From Anoxybacteroides tepidamans (GTDB taxonomy: Bacteria > Bacillota > Bacilli > Bacillales > Anoxybacillaceae), in assembly GCF_014201465.1 (NCBI RefSeq), contig NZ_JACHEP010000005.1, forward strand, positions 62,001 through 126,000: DNA of 64,000 nt. Reading direction: 5' to 3'. The first letter of the stretch is position 1, and every line of letters begins with the position of its first letter. The notes under the pieces are model-generated. The model was given only the letters and a program-made list of their open reading frames with translations. It searched no databases and had not been told where the DNA came from. Position numbers and translations under genes: made by a program. Of this stretch, positions 28,021-36,087 are shown one piece after another.

Positions 28021-29013
28021 ATGGAAAAGCCATACATTTTTATTACGCGAAAACTACCGGAAGAAGTGATTGCGCCGCTTACGGAAATAGGGCAAGTGAC
28101 GATGTGGCCGCACGAAGATGTGCCGGTGGCGCGGGAAGTGTTGCTTGCGGAGGCAAAAAAAGCGGATGCGTTGCTAACGATGTTATCCGATTGCATTGAC
28201 CGTGAAGTGATGGAGGCGGGAACGAACTTGAAAGTGGTCGCTAATATGGCGGTTGGATTTGATAATATTGATGTTCCGGTTGCAACGGAATATGGCGTTG
28301 CGGTTTGCAATACGCCGGACGTGCTGAACAATACGACGGCGGATTTGACGTTTGCGTTATTGCTGGCGACGGCACGACGCTTAGTGGAAGCGGCAGAATA
28401 TATGAAAGCGGGCGAATGGAAAAGCTGGAGTCCGTTTTTGTTGGCGGGCACTGATGTGCACCATAAGACGATCGGTATTGTCGGGCTTGGGAAAATTGGA
28501 CAGGCGGTGGCGAAGCGGGCGAAAGGCTTTGAGATGAGCATTTTATACCATAACCGCACGAGAAATGAAGAAGCAGAACGGCAATTAGGAGCTGTTTATT
28601 GTACGTTTCCAGAGCTGTTGCAAGCCTCTGATTTTGTCGTATGTTTAACGCCGCTCACCGCGGAAACGCGGCATTTGTTTAACCGTCAAGCTTTTCAATT
28701 GATGAAGCGCTCTGCGATTTTTATTAACGCCTCAAGAGGAGCAGTTGTCGATGAAGAAGCGTTATATGAGGCGCTTGTCAACGGTGAAATAGCTGGGGCT
28801 GGCTTGGACGTATTCGCCGAAGAGCCGGTGGATCCGTCTCACCCGCTTTTATCATTGAAAAATGTAGTGGCATTACCACATATCGGAAGCGCTAGTAAAG
28901 AAACACGCGTGAAGATGATGGAGCGAAGCTGTCGGAATATTATCGCGGTGTTAAAAGGAGAAACACCGGAAGCGCTAGTCAACACCGAATGGCTTCAACA
29001 CAAACGCGCATAA
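28021..29013 (+). CDS. D-2-hydroxyacid dehydrogenase (glyoxylate/hydroxypyruvate reductase-like)
   Basis: A 330-residue NAD(P)-dependent D-isomer 2-hydroxyacid dehydrogenase. The Rossmann motif is G155-L-G-K-I-G160; the catalytic Arg lies in INASRGAVVDE, the Glu in VFAEEPVD, and the His in ALPHIGSAS. The closest named activities are glyoxylate/hydroxypyruvate reductase (D-glycerate dehydrogenase), but phosphonate or other hydroxyacid substrates are possible. ATG after GGGGAGAAGG. It is a single gene closed by a terminator. Confidence 0.88.
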   Translation: MEKPYIFITRKLPEEVIAPLTEIGQVTMWPHEDVPVAREVLLAEAKKADALLTMLSDCIDREVMEAGTNLKVVANMAVGFDNIDVPVATEYGVAVCNTPDVLNNTTADLTFALLLATARRLVEAAEYMKAGEWKSWSPFLLAGTDVHHKTIGIVGLGKIGQAVAKRAKGFEMSILYHNRTRNEEAERQLGAVYCTFPELLQASDFVVCLTPLTAETRHLFNRQAFQLMKRSAIFINASRGAVVDEEALYEALVNGEIAGAGLDVFAEEPVDPSHPLLSLKNVVALPHIGSASKETRVKMMERSCRNIIAVLKGETPEALVNTEWLQHKRA

Positions 29014-29015
29014 CG

Positions 29016-29046
29016 CGAGCCTCTTTCAAAAGAGGCTATTTTAAAA
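29016..29046 (+). terminator. Terminator after the 2-hydroxyacid dehydrogenase
   Basis: AGCCTCTTT caa AAGAGGCT stem, followed by ATTTTAAA. Confidence 0.75.
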
Positions 29047-29107
29047 AAAATTATCTGAATTTACTTGATGTTAAGCGCTTCCGAAATATAAGATAAGAAA
29101 ATAATGA

Positions 29108-29136
29108 TTGTAAAAGAAAGGAACATCTTTTATAAT
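29108..29136 (+). promoter_or_regulatory. Sigma-A promoter of hom-thrC-thrB
   Basis: TTGTAA (29108-29113), 17 bp, TATAAT (29131-29136). The predicted leader is only about 50 nt, leaving no room for a T-box. A second candidate lies upstream: TTGATG (29065-29070), 16 bp, TATAAG (29087-29092). Confidence 0.7.
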
Positions 29137-29192
29137 GTCTACTATACAAAAACAAATGTACATACGGGAAATACAAAAAAGAGGTGGAGATC

Positions 29193-30491
29193 ATGACAAA
29201 ACCAATTGCAGTTGGCTTGTTAGGATTAGGAACAGTAGGCAGCGGGGTTGTGAAGATTATCGAAAACCATCAAGATCAACTCGTACATCAAGTAGGTTGC
29301 CCAGTTGTGGTGAAAAAAATTCTCGTTCGAGATTTATATAAAGAACGCGATGTTAAAGTAGATGTATCTTTATTGACAACGAGTGTTGATGACGTGATCA
29401 ATGACCCAGAGATTGATGTCATTATTGAAGTGATGGGCGGAGTCGAAGAAACGAAAAAACATCTTTTACAGGCATTAAAACAAGGAAAACATGTCGTTAC
29501 GGCGAATAAAGATTTAATGGCGTTATATGGATCGGAGTTGTTGGCGGTAGCGACAGAGAACGGCTGTGATTTATTTTATGAAGCGAGCGTCGCCGGCGGC
29601 ATCCCGATTTTGCGCAGTCTTGTCGACGGATTAGCGTCCGACCGCATTACGAAAATGATGGGGATCGTTAACGGAACAACGAACTTTATTTTAACGAAAA
29701 TGTGTAAATACGGAAGTCCTTATGAAGAAGTGCTGGCGGAAGCGCAAGCGCTCGGTTATGCAGAAGCAGATCCGACCGCGGATGTCGAAGGGTTGGATGC
29801 GGCGAGAAAAATGGCGATTTTAGCGCGGTTGGGCTTTTCGATGAACATTGATTTAGATGATGTACAAGTTAAAGGCATTACCGGCATTACAGAAGAAGAT
29901 TTAGATTACAGCAAACGTCTCGGATATACGATGAAGCTGATCGGAATTGCCCATCGTGACGGGGAGAAGGTAGAAGTGAGCGTTCAGCCAACGTTATTGC
30001 CTGATTCGCATCCGTTAGCGTCAGTGAGCGATGAATATAACGCCGTGTATGTGTACGGGGAAGCGGTCGGAGAAACGATGTTTTACGGTCCGGGCGCCGG
30101 AAGCCTTCCGACAGCGACGGCGGTGGTGTCGGATTTAGTGGCGGTCATGAAAAATATGCGGCTCGGGGTAAATGGTCGAAGCGCTGTTGCACCACAATAT
30201 GAGAAAAAATTAAAATCGCCGTCAGAAATTTTTTCGAAATATTTTCTCCGCATTCATGTGAAGGATGAAGTTGGAGCGTTTGCCAAAATTACAGCGATTT
30301 TCTCAGAGCGGGGAGTTAGTTTTGAGAAAATTTTACAGCTCCCATTAAAAGAAAAAGGATTTGCAGAAATTGTCATTGTGACTCACAAAGCGTCGCAACA
30401 AGATTATGAAGACATTTTACAACAGTTGCGTGATCTTGAAATTGTTCATGATGTCAAAAGTTCGTACCGCGTAGAAGGGAATGGAAAATGA
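29193..30491 (+). CDS. hom: Homoserine dehydrogenase
   Basis: NAD(P)-dependent reduction of aspartate semialdehyde to homoserine, the branch point to threonine and methionine. The N-terminal Rossmann motif is [11 protein letters not shown], and the central catalytic domain contains [10 protein letters not shown] and [14 protein letters not shown]. The C-terminal ACT domain (from about residue 355, [16 protein letters not shown]) suggests feedback control by threonine. 432 residues. ATG at 29193 after AGAGGTGG; thrC starts within its stop codon. Confidence 0.96.
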   Translation: MTKPIAVGLLGLGTVGSGVVKIIENHQDQLVHQVGCPVVVKKILVRDLYKERDVKVDVSLLTTSVDDVINDPEIDVIIEVMGGVEETKKHLLQALKQGKHVVTANKDLMALYGSELLAVATENGCDLFYEASVAGGIPILRSLVDGLASDRITKMMGIVNGTTNFILTKMCKYGSPYEEVLAEAQALGYAEADPTADVEGLDAARKMAILARLGFSMNIDLDDVQVKGITGITEEDLDYSKRLGYTMKLIGIAHRDGEKVEVSVQPTLLPDSHPLASVSDEYNAVYVYGEAVGETMFYGPGAGSLPTATAVVSDLVAVMKNMRLGVNGRSAVAPQYEKKLKSPSEIFSKYFLRIHVKDEVGAFAKITAIFSERGVSFEKILQLPLKEKGFAEIVIVTHKASQQDYEDILQQLRDLEIVHDVKSSYRVEGNGK

Positions 30492-31552
30492 TGATGTGGA
30501 GAGGATTGTTATACGAATATCGCGAATTTTTACCAGTGACGGAAAACACGCCGCTTCTTTCGCTTCATGAAGGAAACACGCCGCTCATACGATTAGAGCG
30601 CTTATCGAAACAGCTTGGGATTGAGCTGCATGTTAAAGTCGAAGGGGCAAATCCAACCGGTTCTTTTAAAGATCGCGGGATGGTGATGGCGGTAGCGAAG
30701 GCGAAAGAAGAAGGGAGCCATACGATCATTTGCGCTTCCACCGGAAATACATCGGCGGCGGCGGCAGCGTATGCGGCTCGGGCAGGAATGCGCTGCATTG
30801 TCGTCATTCCTCACGGCAAAATTGCGATGGGAAAATTGGCGCAAGCGGTGATGTATGGAGCAGAAATTTTTGCGATTGAAGGAAACTTTGACGAGGCGCT
30901 CAAAATGGTGCGCCGCCTGAGCGAAATCGCCCCGATTACGCTCGTCAACTCTGTCAACCCATATCGCATTGAAGGGCAAAAAACGGCGGCGTTCGAAATT
31001 TGCGATCAGCTTGGGAAAGCGCCAGACGTATTGGCGATTCCGGTCGGCAACGCTGGAAACATTACCGCATATTGGAAAGGATTTAAAGAGTATCATGAAG
31101 TCAAGCAGACCGGTCTTCCGGAAATGCGCGGCTTTGAAGCGGAGGGAGCAGCCGCAATCGTTCGCAATCAGGTGATTGAACAGCCGGAAACGATTGCCAC
31201 CGCAATCCGCATCGGCAATCCGGCGAGCTGGGACAAAGCGGTGCAAGCTGCTAATGAATCGAAAGGAAAAATCGATGAAGTATCGGATGCAGAAATTTTG
31301 GAAGCATATAAGTTGCTTGCGAGAGAGGAAGGAATTTTTGCAGAGCCGGCTTCATGCGCATCGATTGCCGGAGTCATAAAACAGCGGAAGCGCGGTGAGA
31401 TCAAAGAAGGAAGCACGGTAGTAGCTGTGCTCACCGGAAACGGATTAAAAGATCCAACGATTGCGATGGATGTGGCAGATATTAAGCCGCTTGTGCTACC
31501 AAATGATGAACGTGTCGTGTTTGAACATATTCAAGGGGCTGTTCACCAATGA
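30488..31552 (+). CDS. thrC: Threonine synthase
   Basis: PLP enzyme converting O-phosphohomoserine to threonine. The PLP lysine is in [11 protein letters not shown], and the substrate-binding block [17 protein letters not shown] follows. Three consecutive ATGs (30488, 30491, 30494) can start it; AAGGGA lies 7 nt before the first. Overlaps hom by 4 nt (ATGA) and thrB by 4 nt, so the operon is translationally coupled. Confidence 0.96.
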   Translation: MMMWRGLLYEYREFLPVTENTPLLSLHEGNTPLIRLERLSKQLGIELHVKVEGANPTGSFKDRGMVMAVAKAKEEGSHTIICASTGNTSAAAAAYAARAGMRCIVVIPHGKIAMGKLAQAVMYGAEIFAIEGNFDEALKMVRRLSEIAPITLVNSVNPYRIEGQKTAAFEICDQLGKAPDVLAIPVGNAGNITAYWKGFKEYHEVKQTGLPEMRGFEAEGAAAIVRNQVIEQPETIATAIRIGNPASWDKAVQAANESKGKIDEVSDAEILEAYKLLAREEGIFAEPASCASIAGVIKQRKRGEIKEGSTVVAVLTGNGLKDPTIAMDVADIKPLVLPNDERVVFEHIQGAVHQ

Positions 31553-32463
31553 AAGAAGATGAGATGTTAAAGATTGTTGTTCCAGCGAGTACCGCGAATT
31601 TAGGGCCGGGATTTGATTCGCTCGGCCTAGCGGTTTCCCGCTATTTAGTATTAGAAGTGCGCCGGGCGAATGAATGGGCATTTATCCCGCGCTCGGCGGA
31701 GGTACAATCTATTCCGAGCGGAACAGATAATTTAATTTTTCGAGTGGCTGACCATGTTTCCAGCACTTATGGACGGACATTACCGCCTTGCGCGGTTGAT
31801 GTGTACAGCGAAATTCCATTTACCCGTGGATTAGGGAGCAGCGCTGCGGCGGTTGTCGCAGGGATTGAATTAGCGAATGAGCTTGCGGGCTTGTCGCTTA
31901 CAATTGAAGAGAAAGCGCGGTTGGCAAGTTGCTATGAAGGGCATCCGGATAATGTTGGCGCCTCGTTGTACGGAGGGTTGGTCATTGGATGCCATCGTCA
32001 GGAGGAAACGACAATTATTCATGTTCCTAATATAGAATTAGACCTTGTCGCTGTGATTCCAAGCTATGAGCTCGAAACGAAAAAAGCGCGCGGCGTTCTG
32101 CCTAATTCGTTTTCGCGAGAGATAGCCGTAGAAGCTAGCGCCGTCAGCAACGTATTAGTGGCGGCCTTGCTGACGAAAAATTGGGAGCTGGCAGGGAAAA
32201 TGATGGCCGGTGACTTGTTTCATCAACCGTATCGAAAAACATTGATTCCGGAACTATCAAACGTGCAGTCGCTAGCGAAAGAATATGGTGCGTTTGGTGT
32301 GGCGTTGAGCGGAGCAGGGCCAACTGTTCTTTGCTTTGCGGAGCGAGGAAAAGGAGAAATGTTAAAAGAAAAGCTATCTCCTCATTTTCAACATTGCGCT
32401 GTTGAACTTTTAACTGTTGAACAAAAAGGCAGTCACGTATATAAATTGGCGTTAGAAACATAA
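31549..32463 (+). CDS. thrB: Homoserine kinase
   Basis: GHMP kinase that phosphorylates homoserine, feeding ThrC. The GHMP phosphate loop is [13 protein letters not shown], the N-terminal motif is [15 protein letters not shown], and the C-terminal motif is [13 protein letters not shown]. 304 residues. The ATG at 31549 overlaps the thrC stop and gives MKEDEML, similar to the B. subtilis protein. Last gene of the operon, followed by a strong terminator. Confidence 0.96.
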   Translation: MKEDEMLKIVVPASTANLGPGFDSLGLAVSRYLVLEVRRANEWAFIPRSAEVQSIPSGTDNLIFRVADHVSSTYGRTLPPCAVDVYSEIPFTRGLGSSAAAVVAGIELANELAGLSLTIEEKARLASCYEGHPDNVGASLYGGLVIGCHRQEETTIIHVPNIELDLVAVIPSYELETKKARGVLPNSFSREIAVEASAVSNVLVAALLTKNWELAGKMMAGDLFHQPYRKTLIPELSNVQSLAKEYGAFGVALSGAGPTVLCFAERGKGEMLKEKLSPHFQHCAVELLTVEQKGSHVYKLALET

Positions 32464-32494
32464 GAGCGGTTTCCATTCGGAAACCGCTCTTATG
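32462..32494 (+). terminator. Terminator of the thr operon
   Basis: Perfect 13-bp stem (32462-32474 with 32479-32491) beginning inside the thrB stop codon; only a short T-rich tail follows. Confidence 0.8.
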
Positions 32495-32500
32495 TTTCGT

Positions 32501-32714
32501 TGTCTAGCTTCGGCTCCTAGCTCTCTTGTGCCAAACAACCTTCCTCCGTCGAAGCAAAAAGCGCTTCTCGTCGGAAGAACGTTTGGCTTCGAGAGCTAAC
32601 CAGTCGCTTCGGCTCCTAGCCCCTCAGGACGCTTCGGTCCTGCTGTGGCGGCGACAGCCTCCTCGCAGGCCCTCCAGCGCCTGTCGGGGCTGAGCAGTCG
32701 CCACCGCTTTTCTT
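32501..32714. repeat. Structured dispersed intergenic repeat with nested hairpin (copy 1)
   Basis: A GC-rich, ORF-free element running from TGTCTAGCT to CGCTTTTCTT. It contains two copies of GCTTCGGCTCCTAGC (32507-32521 and 32606-32620) flanking a long imperfect palindrome (arms GCTCTC..GCCAAAC / GTTTGGC..GAGAGC). The outer part, with CCCCTC, CGGTCCTG and GTCGGGGCTGAGCAG blocks, resembles an intergenic repeat seen repeatedly in Geobacillus and Anoxybacillus genomes. Its right end overlaps the stop codon of the convergent yutI by 2 nt. Confidence 0.7.
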
Positions 32715-32958
32715 AGAACACTTGCTCTACTTCAACGATGCCTGGCACTTCTTCTAAAAGTGCGCGCTCAATGCCGGCTTTTAATGTGATTGTCGAGCTC
32801 GGGCAGCTGCCGCAAGCGCCAAGCAAACGCAATTTGACTACGCCATCTTCGACATCGACGAGTTCACAGTCACCGCCGTCACGAAGTAAAAATGGACGCA
32901 GTTTATCTAAAACTTCTTGAACTTGTTCTTTAATTTCTAAATCGCTCATTCTTACCAT
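32713..32958 (-). CDS. yutI: NifU C-terminal-like Fe-S scaffold/carrier protein (YutI)
   Basis: An 81-residue (78 if started at 32949) Nfu-type protein consisting only of the NifU C-terminal domain. The cluster-binding CxxC is in [14 protein letters not shown]. It probably carries Fe-S clusters to target enzymes and complements sufCDSUB and yutM in this window. AAAGGAG lies 3 nt before the first ATG and 12 nt before the second, leaving the start uncertain. It is divergent from yuzD. Confidence 0.9.
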   Translation of the reverse strand: MVRMSDLEIKEQVQEVLDKLRPFLLRDGGDCELVDVEDGVVKLRLLGACGSCPSSTITLKAGIERALLEEVPGIVEVEQVF

Positions 32959-33043
32959 CGACTCCTTTCTTTAACTTTATTATAATCGTTATAGTGAAAA
33001 AAATCTAATAACTTTTTTGCCATGGAGAGGAAGATGGAAACGT

Positions 33044-33379
33044 ATGTCATTTAAACAAGTCGAAATATGTGTATACGGTGCAGAGGTCGTTTGTCCCTCC
33101 TGTGTCAATTTGCCCTCTTCGAAAGAAACGTATGAGTGGTTAGAAGCAGCTATTAAACGGAAATATCCGAACCAGCCGTTCGTCATTTCATACATTGATA
33201 TTTTCAATCCACCAGATGATGAGGAAAAGAAAGCCTTTGCAGCAAAGGTGATCGAAGAAGATTTGTTTTACCCGGTCGTTCTTATCGAAGGGACGATTGT
33301 CGGCGAAGGCAATCCGAAACTAAAAGTCATTTATGAGGAAATGGAGAAATACGGATATCAAGCGGCTAAGCAAATTTAA
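33044..33379 (+). CDS. yuzD: YuzD family thioredoxin-like protein (DUF1462)
   Basis: A 111-residue protein with a thioredoxin-like fold and a CPSC motif (C17-P-S-C20), family DUF1462. The redox partner is unknown. Its divergent placement next to the Fe-S carrier yutI is conserved in B. subtilis. The ATG at 33044 gives MSFKQVEICVYGAE; in-frame upstream ATG 33017 is less likely. Confidence 0.82.
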   Translation: MSFKQVEICVYGAEVVCPSCVNLPSSKETYEWLEAAIKRKYPNQPFVISYIDIFNPPDDEEKKAFAAKVIEEDLFYPVVLIEGTIVGEGNPKLKVIYEEMEKYGYQAAKQI

Positions 33380-33381
33380 AG

Positions 33382-33417
33382 AAAACGGGTGATCTAAGTT
33401 AGGTCACCCGTTTTTTA
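33382..33417 (+). terminator. Terminator after yuzD
   Basis: AACGGGTGA..T / A..TCACCCGTT stem followed by T6. Confidence 0.8.
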
Positions 33418-33470
33418 TCACGAAAGGAGAAGCGATCATATTCGCCTTTTATAGCACATAAAAACCGCTC

Positions 33471-33507
33471 AAAACCCGCCCGATTTTTGTTTTGCGGCCG
33501 GGTTTTT
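33471..33507. terminator. Terminator after yutJ (minus strand)
   Basis: AAAACCCG / CGGGTTTT stem in the gap between yuzD and the convergent yutJ, with T residues at the end in both directions. Confidence 0.65.
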
Positions 33508-33520
33508 GGGGGATGATTAT

Positions 33521-34591
33521 TTAATAGCCGTTATGGTATTTATACATCCAAAGCACGCCGGATTTTAAAAGGCGCGGCACTCTTCCCGTTAAAGCGCGGT
33601 CGGCGACAAGGCCGAATCCATGTTTTTTGCCGAGTGAGCCGAGAACTCCTTTTAATTTTATCGGCGGAAATTCGTGTGGCGGCTCTTCACCATGCCAACG
33701 TTTTTGCAACACTTGCACAATTTGTTCCGCCTGCCCTTCTGCTAGCTGTGCGCTTGGGGAATGCGGCAAGCTTGCGCAATCACCGACAACATACACATTT
33801 TCATAGCCAGGGATATAGTGCTGGTTCGTTAAAACGACGCGACCTTGCGCATCTTTTTCAACGTTCAATTCACGAACAACGCGGTTTGGCTGAATGCCCG
33901 CTGTCCATACGATTGCATCACAATGAATCGGTTCATCATGGTTATACAATACGCCCTCTTCCACTTTTGTAATATTAGAACGTCGAATAATATCGATGTC
34001 ATGTTCATGAAACCAGCCTTCGACATATTCGCTCAGCCGTTCTGGAAACATTGGTAAAATCCGTTCCCCGCGATCAAATAGCATAACATGCAAGTCAGGG
34101 CGGCTTTCGGCCAGCTCGCTTGCTAATTCCACGCCGCTTAATCCCGCGCCGACGATGCCGACGACGGAGCGAGGCGGTAAATTGTTTAATGCTTGATACG
34201 TCATCCGAGCTTTATCAATCGATTGAATGCTGTACGTAAATTGTTCAGCGCCTGGAACCCCGTGGTATTTATCTTCACATCCTAATCCGATCACTAAATC
34301 ATCGTATGAAACGGTTGTGTCGTCTTGTAAAAAGACAGTTTGAGCATCTAAATCAATACGGACGACTTCCCCAAAGCGATACGTGAGGCGAGGATGTTCC
34401 GGAAACGGCACACGAATGTCGTGATCGCTAATCGTTCCAGCAGCTAATGCGTAATATTCCGTTTTTAAACAGTGGTATGGGACACGGTCAATGAGCGTGA
34501 TGTGAACGTTATCAGGTAAATGGTTCGGGAGAAGGCGAAGCAAAATTCGCATGTTTCCGTATCCCCCACCAAGCAGAACGAGGTGTCTCAT
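33521..34591 (-). CDS. yutJ: NADH dehydrogenase-like FAD oxidoreductase (YutJ)
   Basis: A 356-residue type-II NADH dehydrogenase-like flavoprotein. The FAD-binding GGGYGN at the N-terminus, the NAD-binding GIVGAGLSGVELASELAE in the middle, and the C-terminal FAD motif VYVVGDCASLP are visible. It lacks an obvious C-terminal membrane anchor. The electron acceptor is unknown. It is one of three related flavoproteins in 7 kb (with yumC and yumB). Its leader carries a hairpin element and its promoter a palindrome. Confidence 0.87.
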   Translation of the reverse strand: MRHLVLLGGGYGNMRILLRLLPNHLPDNVHITLIDRVPYHCLKTEYYALAAGTISDHDIRVPFPEHPRLTYRFGEVVRIDLDAQTVFLQDDTTVSYDDLVIGLGCEDKYHGVPGAEQFTYSIQSIDKARMTYQALNNLPPRSVVGIVGAGLSGVELASELAESRPDLHVMLFDRGERILPMFPERLSEYVEGWFHEHDIDIIRRSNITKVEEGVLYNHDEPIHCDAIVWTAGIQPNRVVRELNVEKDAQGRVVLTNQHYIPGYENVYVVGDCASLPHSPSAQLAEGQAEQIVQVLQKRWHGEEPPHEFPPIKLKGVLGSLGKKHGFGLVADRALTGRVPRLLKSGVLWMYKYHNGY

Positions 34592-34639
34592 GCTAAAATT
34601 CCCCTTTGCGTTGTCTTTTTCAATTGAATGTGTTGAATC

Positions 34640-34725
34640 GCTATCTCAACACCGCCTAGTTCTCTTGTGCTAAAAAAGCCGTTATCAAAATAACAAGCAC
34701 TTTTACTTAGAGGCTAGTTGATGTC
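34640..34725. repeat. Hairpin element related to the nested repeat, in the yutJ leader
   Basis: Outer arms TCAAC / GTTGA and CTAG / CTAG enclose GTGCT / AGCAC and GTTAT / ATAAC. The left part CCTAGTTCTCTTGTGC closely matches CCTAGCTCTCTTGTGC at 32516-32531 in the repeat upstream of yutI, so the two share ancestry. It lies inside the predicted 5' leader of yutJ. Confidence 0.55.
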
Positions 34726-34761
34726 TTTTTATACGCAAAATGTTTACCAAATGCCATTAAA

Positions 34762-34790
34762 AGTATAGCGAAATTGTGACAAAATCACAA
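34762..34790 (-). promoter_or_regulatory. yutJ promoter with overlapping palindrome
   Basis: On the minus strand TTGTGA, 17 bp, TATACT form a promoter. The perfect palindrome TTGTGACAAAATCACAA (34774-34790) covers the -35 and half the spacer. It resembles Rex and Fnr operators but with a 5-bp centre in place of 6 bp between TGTGA and TCACA. Confidence 0.6.
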
Positions 34791-34871
34791 CAATTTTTCG
34801 AAAAAATGATAAAGATATGAGATGATCGAACAATAAATGATGGTGAATATCTCAAAATGGAGTATCACAAA

Positions 34872-34900
34872 TTGACGTTTGCTGAAAAAATCGTTACGAT
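34872..34900 (+). promoter_or_regulatory. Sigma-A promoter of yuzB
   Basis: TTGACG (34872-34877), 17 bp, TACGAT (34895-34900), 26 nt before the yuzB start. Confidence 0.7.
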
Positions 34901-34926
34901 GTTAAACAGTAGAGAGGTGACGAATA

Positions 34927-35166
34927 ATGATTCAGCCCATTATTGAATTTTGCATCAGTAATTTAGCCAATGGTTCACAAAAAGCGTTGGAAATTTTGCA
35001 GAAGGATCCGAATTTGGATATTATCGAGTACGGCTGTTTAAGCTATTGCGGAAAATGCGCCCATTCACTGTTTGCATTAGTAAACGGAGAAATTGTCACA
35101 GGGGAAACGCCGGAGCAACTAGTCGAAAATATTTACAAATTTCTTGAAGAAAATCCGATGTTTTGA
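34927..35166 (+). CDS. yuzB: YuzB family protein (DUF1450)
   Basis: A 79-residue cytoplasmic protein of family DUF1450 with cysteines C9, C37, C41 and C44 (CLSYCGKC). The arrangement suggests metal or Fe-S binding, but no function is established. ATG after AGAGGTG. A terminator follows directly. Confidence 0.82.
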   Translation: MIQPIIEFCISNLANGSQKALEILQKDPNLDIIEYGCLSYCGKCAHSLFALVNGEIVTGETPEQLVENIYKFLEENPMF

Positions 35167-35198
35167 GAAAAAAGCGGCGTTGGATCACCGCTTTTTCT
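35167..35198 (+). terminator. Terminator after yuzB
   Basis: AAAAAGCGG / CCGCTTTTT stem and TCTTT, shared with the 3' end of the convergent gene. Confidence 0.78.
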
Positions 35199-35894
35199 TT
35201 ATGATGTAGGAGGAGATTGTTGGCTGCTGCGAATATCTTGCCAACGTTCGTGTGCCATACGGACAATTCCTTTTTCGATCGTTTCCTTTTTTTTTGCAAT
35301 CACTTTGGAAAAATATAAAACTGCTTGTTTTGGTTGATTTAATCGTCTATGTAATTCGCCAATTAAGTAAAGAAGCCGCACTTCCGACATATGCGTACCG
35401 ACGAAGTCGTCTTTGTTGTAGGAAGCGGTATATTCTTCTAGCGCCAGCCGCATAAAACGCACTTCTTGGTCGGGAACTTGGTATGTTCGATATAGCCACG
35501 CTAGCCGCATATATAAGCCGGCAAGGACAATATGTTTTTCACGCTTTAACGTGGCAGAATAAATGCCGAGTTTGTAGGTATTGACCGCTTCTTGAAACGT
35601 TCGCTTTCCGCTGTAATTGTTTCCTTTCCACAATTGGCAAATATTTTTTTGAATCGCCTCCAGCGTATTTGGCGGAAAATAGGAAGAAAACTCTTCCGTG
35701 ACGGAAAAGCCGCAATGAGGGCAGACGCTGACATAATAAAATAACGGGTTTAAGTCTTCAGGCTCATAATATGTGCAAAAATCAGTATCGTGTCTGACGG
35801 GACGAAGAAAATGGGAACGAATTTTTTTCGTCGTATATGATTGATGACAAACAAGACAGCGAACATTTCGGTCATATAATGGATCGATTTGCAT
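35199..35894 (-). CDS. DUF2225 family protein
   Basis: A 231-residue DUF2225 protein. The N-terminus has two CxxC zinc-ribbon knuckles (VRCLVCHQ and VCPHCGFS), and the C-terminal half is helical and TPR-like ([25 protein letters not shown]). Function unknown; the combination suggests a zinc-stabilised scaffold protein. ATG at 35894. A terminator-like hairpin that would act on leftward transcription sits about 70 nt upstream. Confidence 0.8.
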   Translation of the reverse strand: MQIDPLYDRNVRCLVCHQSYTTKKIRSHFLRPVRHDTDFCTYYEPEDLNPLFYYVSVCPHCGFSVTEEFSSYFPPNTLEAIQKNICQLWKGNNYSGKRTFQEAVNTYKLGIYSATLKREKHIVLAGLYMRLAWLYRTYQVPDQEVRFMRLALEEYTASYNKDDFVGTHMSEVRLLYLIGELHRRLNQPKQAVLYFSKVIAKKKETIEKGIVRMAHERWQDIRSSQQSPPTS

Positions 35895-35960
35895 GATATT
35901 TCCCCCGTATCGTTTTAAGAATAAAGACCTATTACAAGCCGATTATACAGTGAGTTCCGT

Positions 35961-35994
35961 AAAAAAAGAAGATGCCAAAAAGACATCTTCTTTT
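35961..35994 (-). terminator. Terminator facing the DUF2225 gene
   Basis: GAAGATG / CATCTTC stem (35968-35974 with 35984-35990) flanked by A7 on the left and T4 on the right. The T7 run lies on the minus strand, so it would stop leftward transcription before the DUF2225 start: a leader attenuator or a block against antisense readthrough from dapF. Confidence 0.55.
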
Positions 35995-36027
35995 AAGGTG
36001 TATATGAAAAAACGGGGGATATTTTCA

Positions 36028-36056
36028 TTGTTTCCAAAGCCTATTGCCTTTATACT
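36028..36056 (+). promoter_or_regulatory. Sigma-A promoter of dapF
   Basis: TTGTTT (36028-36033), 17 bp, TATACT (36051-36056), just before the AGGAGG ribosome site. Confidence 0.7.
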
Positions 36057-36087
36057 TATATACAAAAAATTTTTTAGGAGGACCATG

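Noticed and set aside
27906-28559. 217-codon ORF antisense to the 2-hydroxyacid dehydrogenase gene
   Set aside because: The opposite strand encodes a clear enzyme with all catalytic motifs; the antisense frame is Ser/Thr/Ile-rich as expected for a shadow frame.
29065-29085. Catabolite-responsive element upstream of hom (TTAAGCGCTTCC)
   Set aside because: The central AGCGCT is suggestive, but the consensus TG and final CA positions do not align on either strand.
29093-29192. Threonine-specific T-box leader before hom
   Set aside because: The best promoter leaves a leader of only about 50 nt, and no T-box sequence or terminator is present.
30602-31246. 214-codon ORF antisense to thrC
   Set aside because: Shadow of threonine synthase; the product is Arg/His/Phe-rich without a known domain or ribosome site.
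35893-36087. 195-nt N-terminal extension of dapF
   Set aside because: It lacks homology, runs over a terminator and the dapF promoter, and the ATG at 36088 has AGGAGG with the normal DapF N-terminus.
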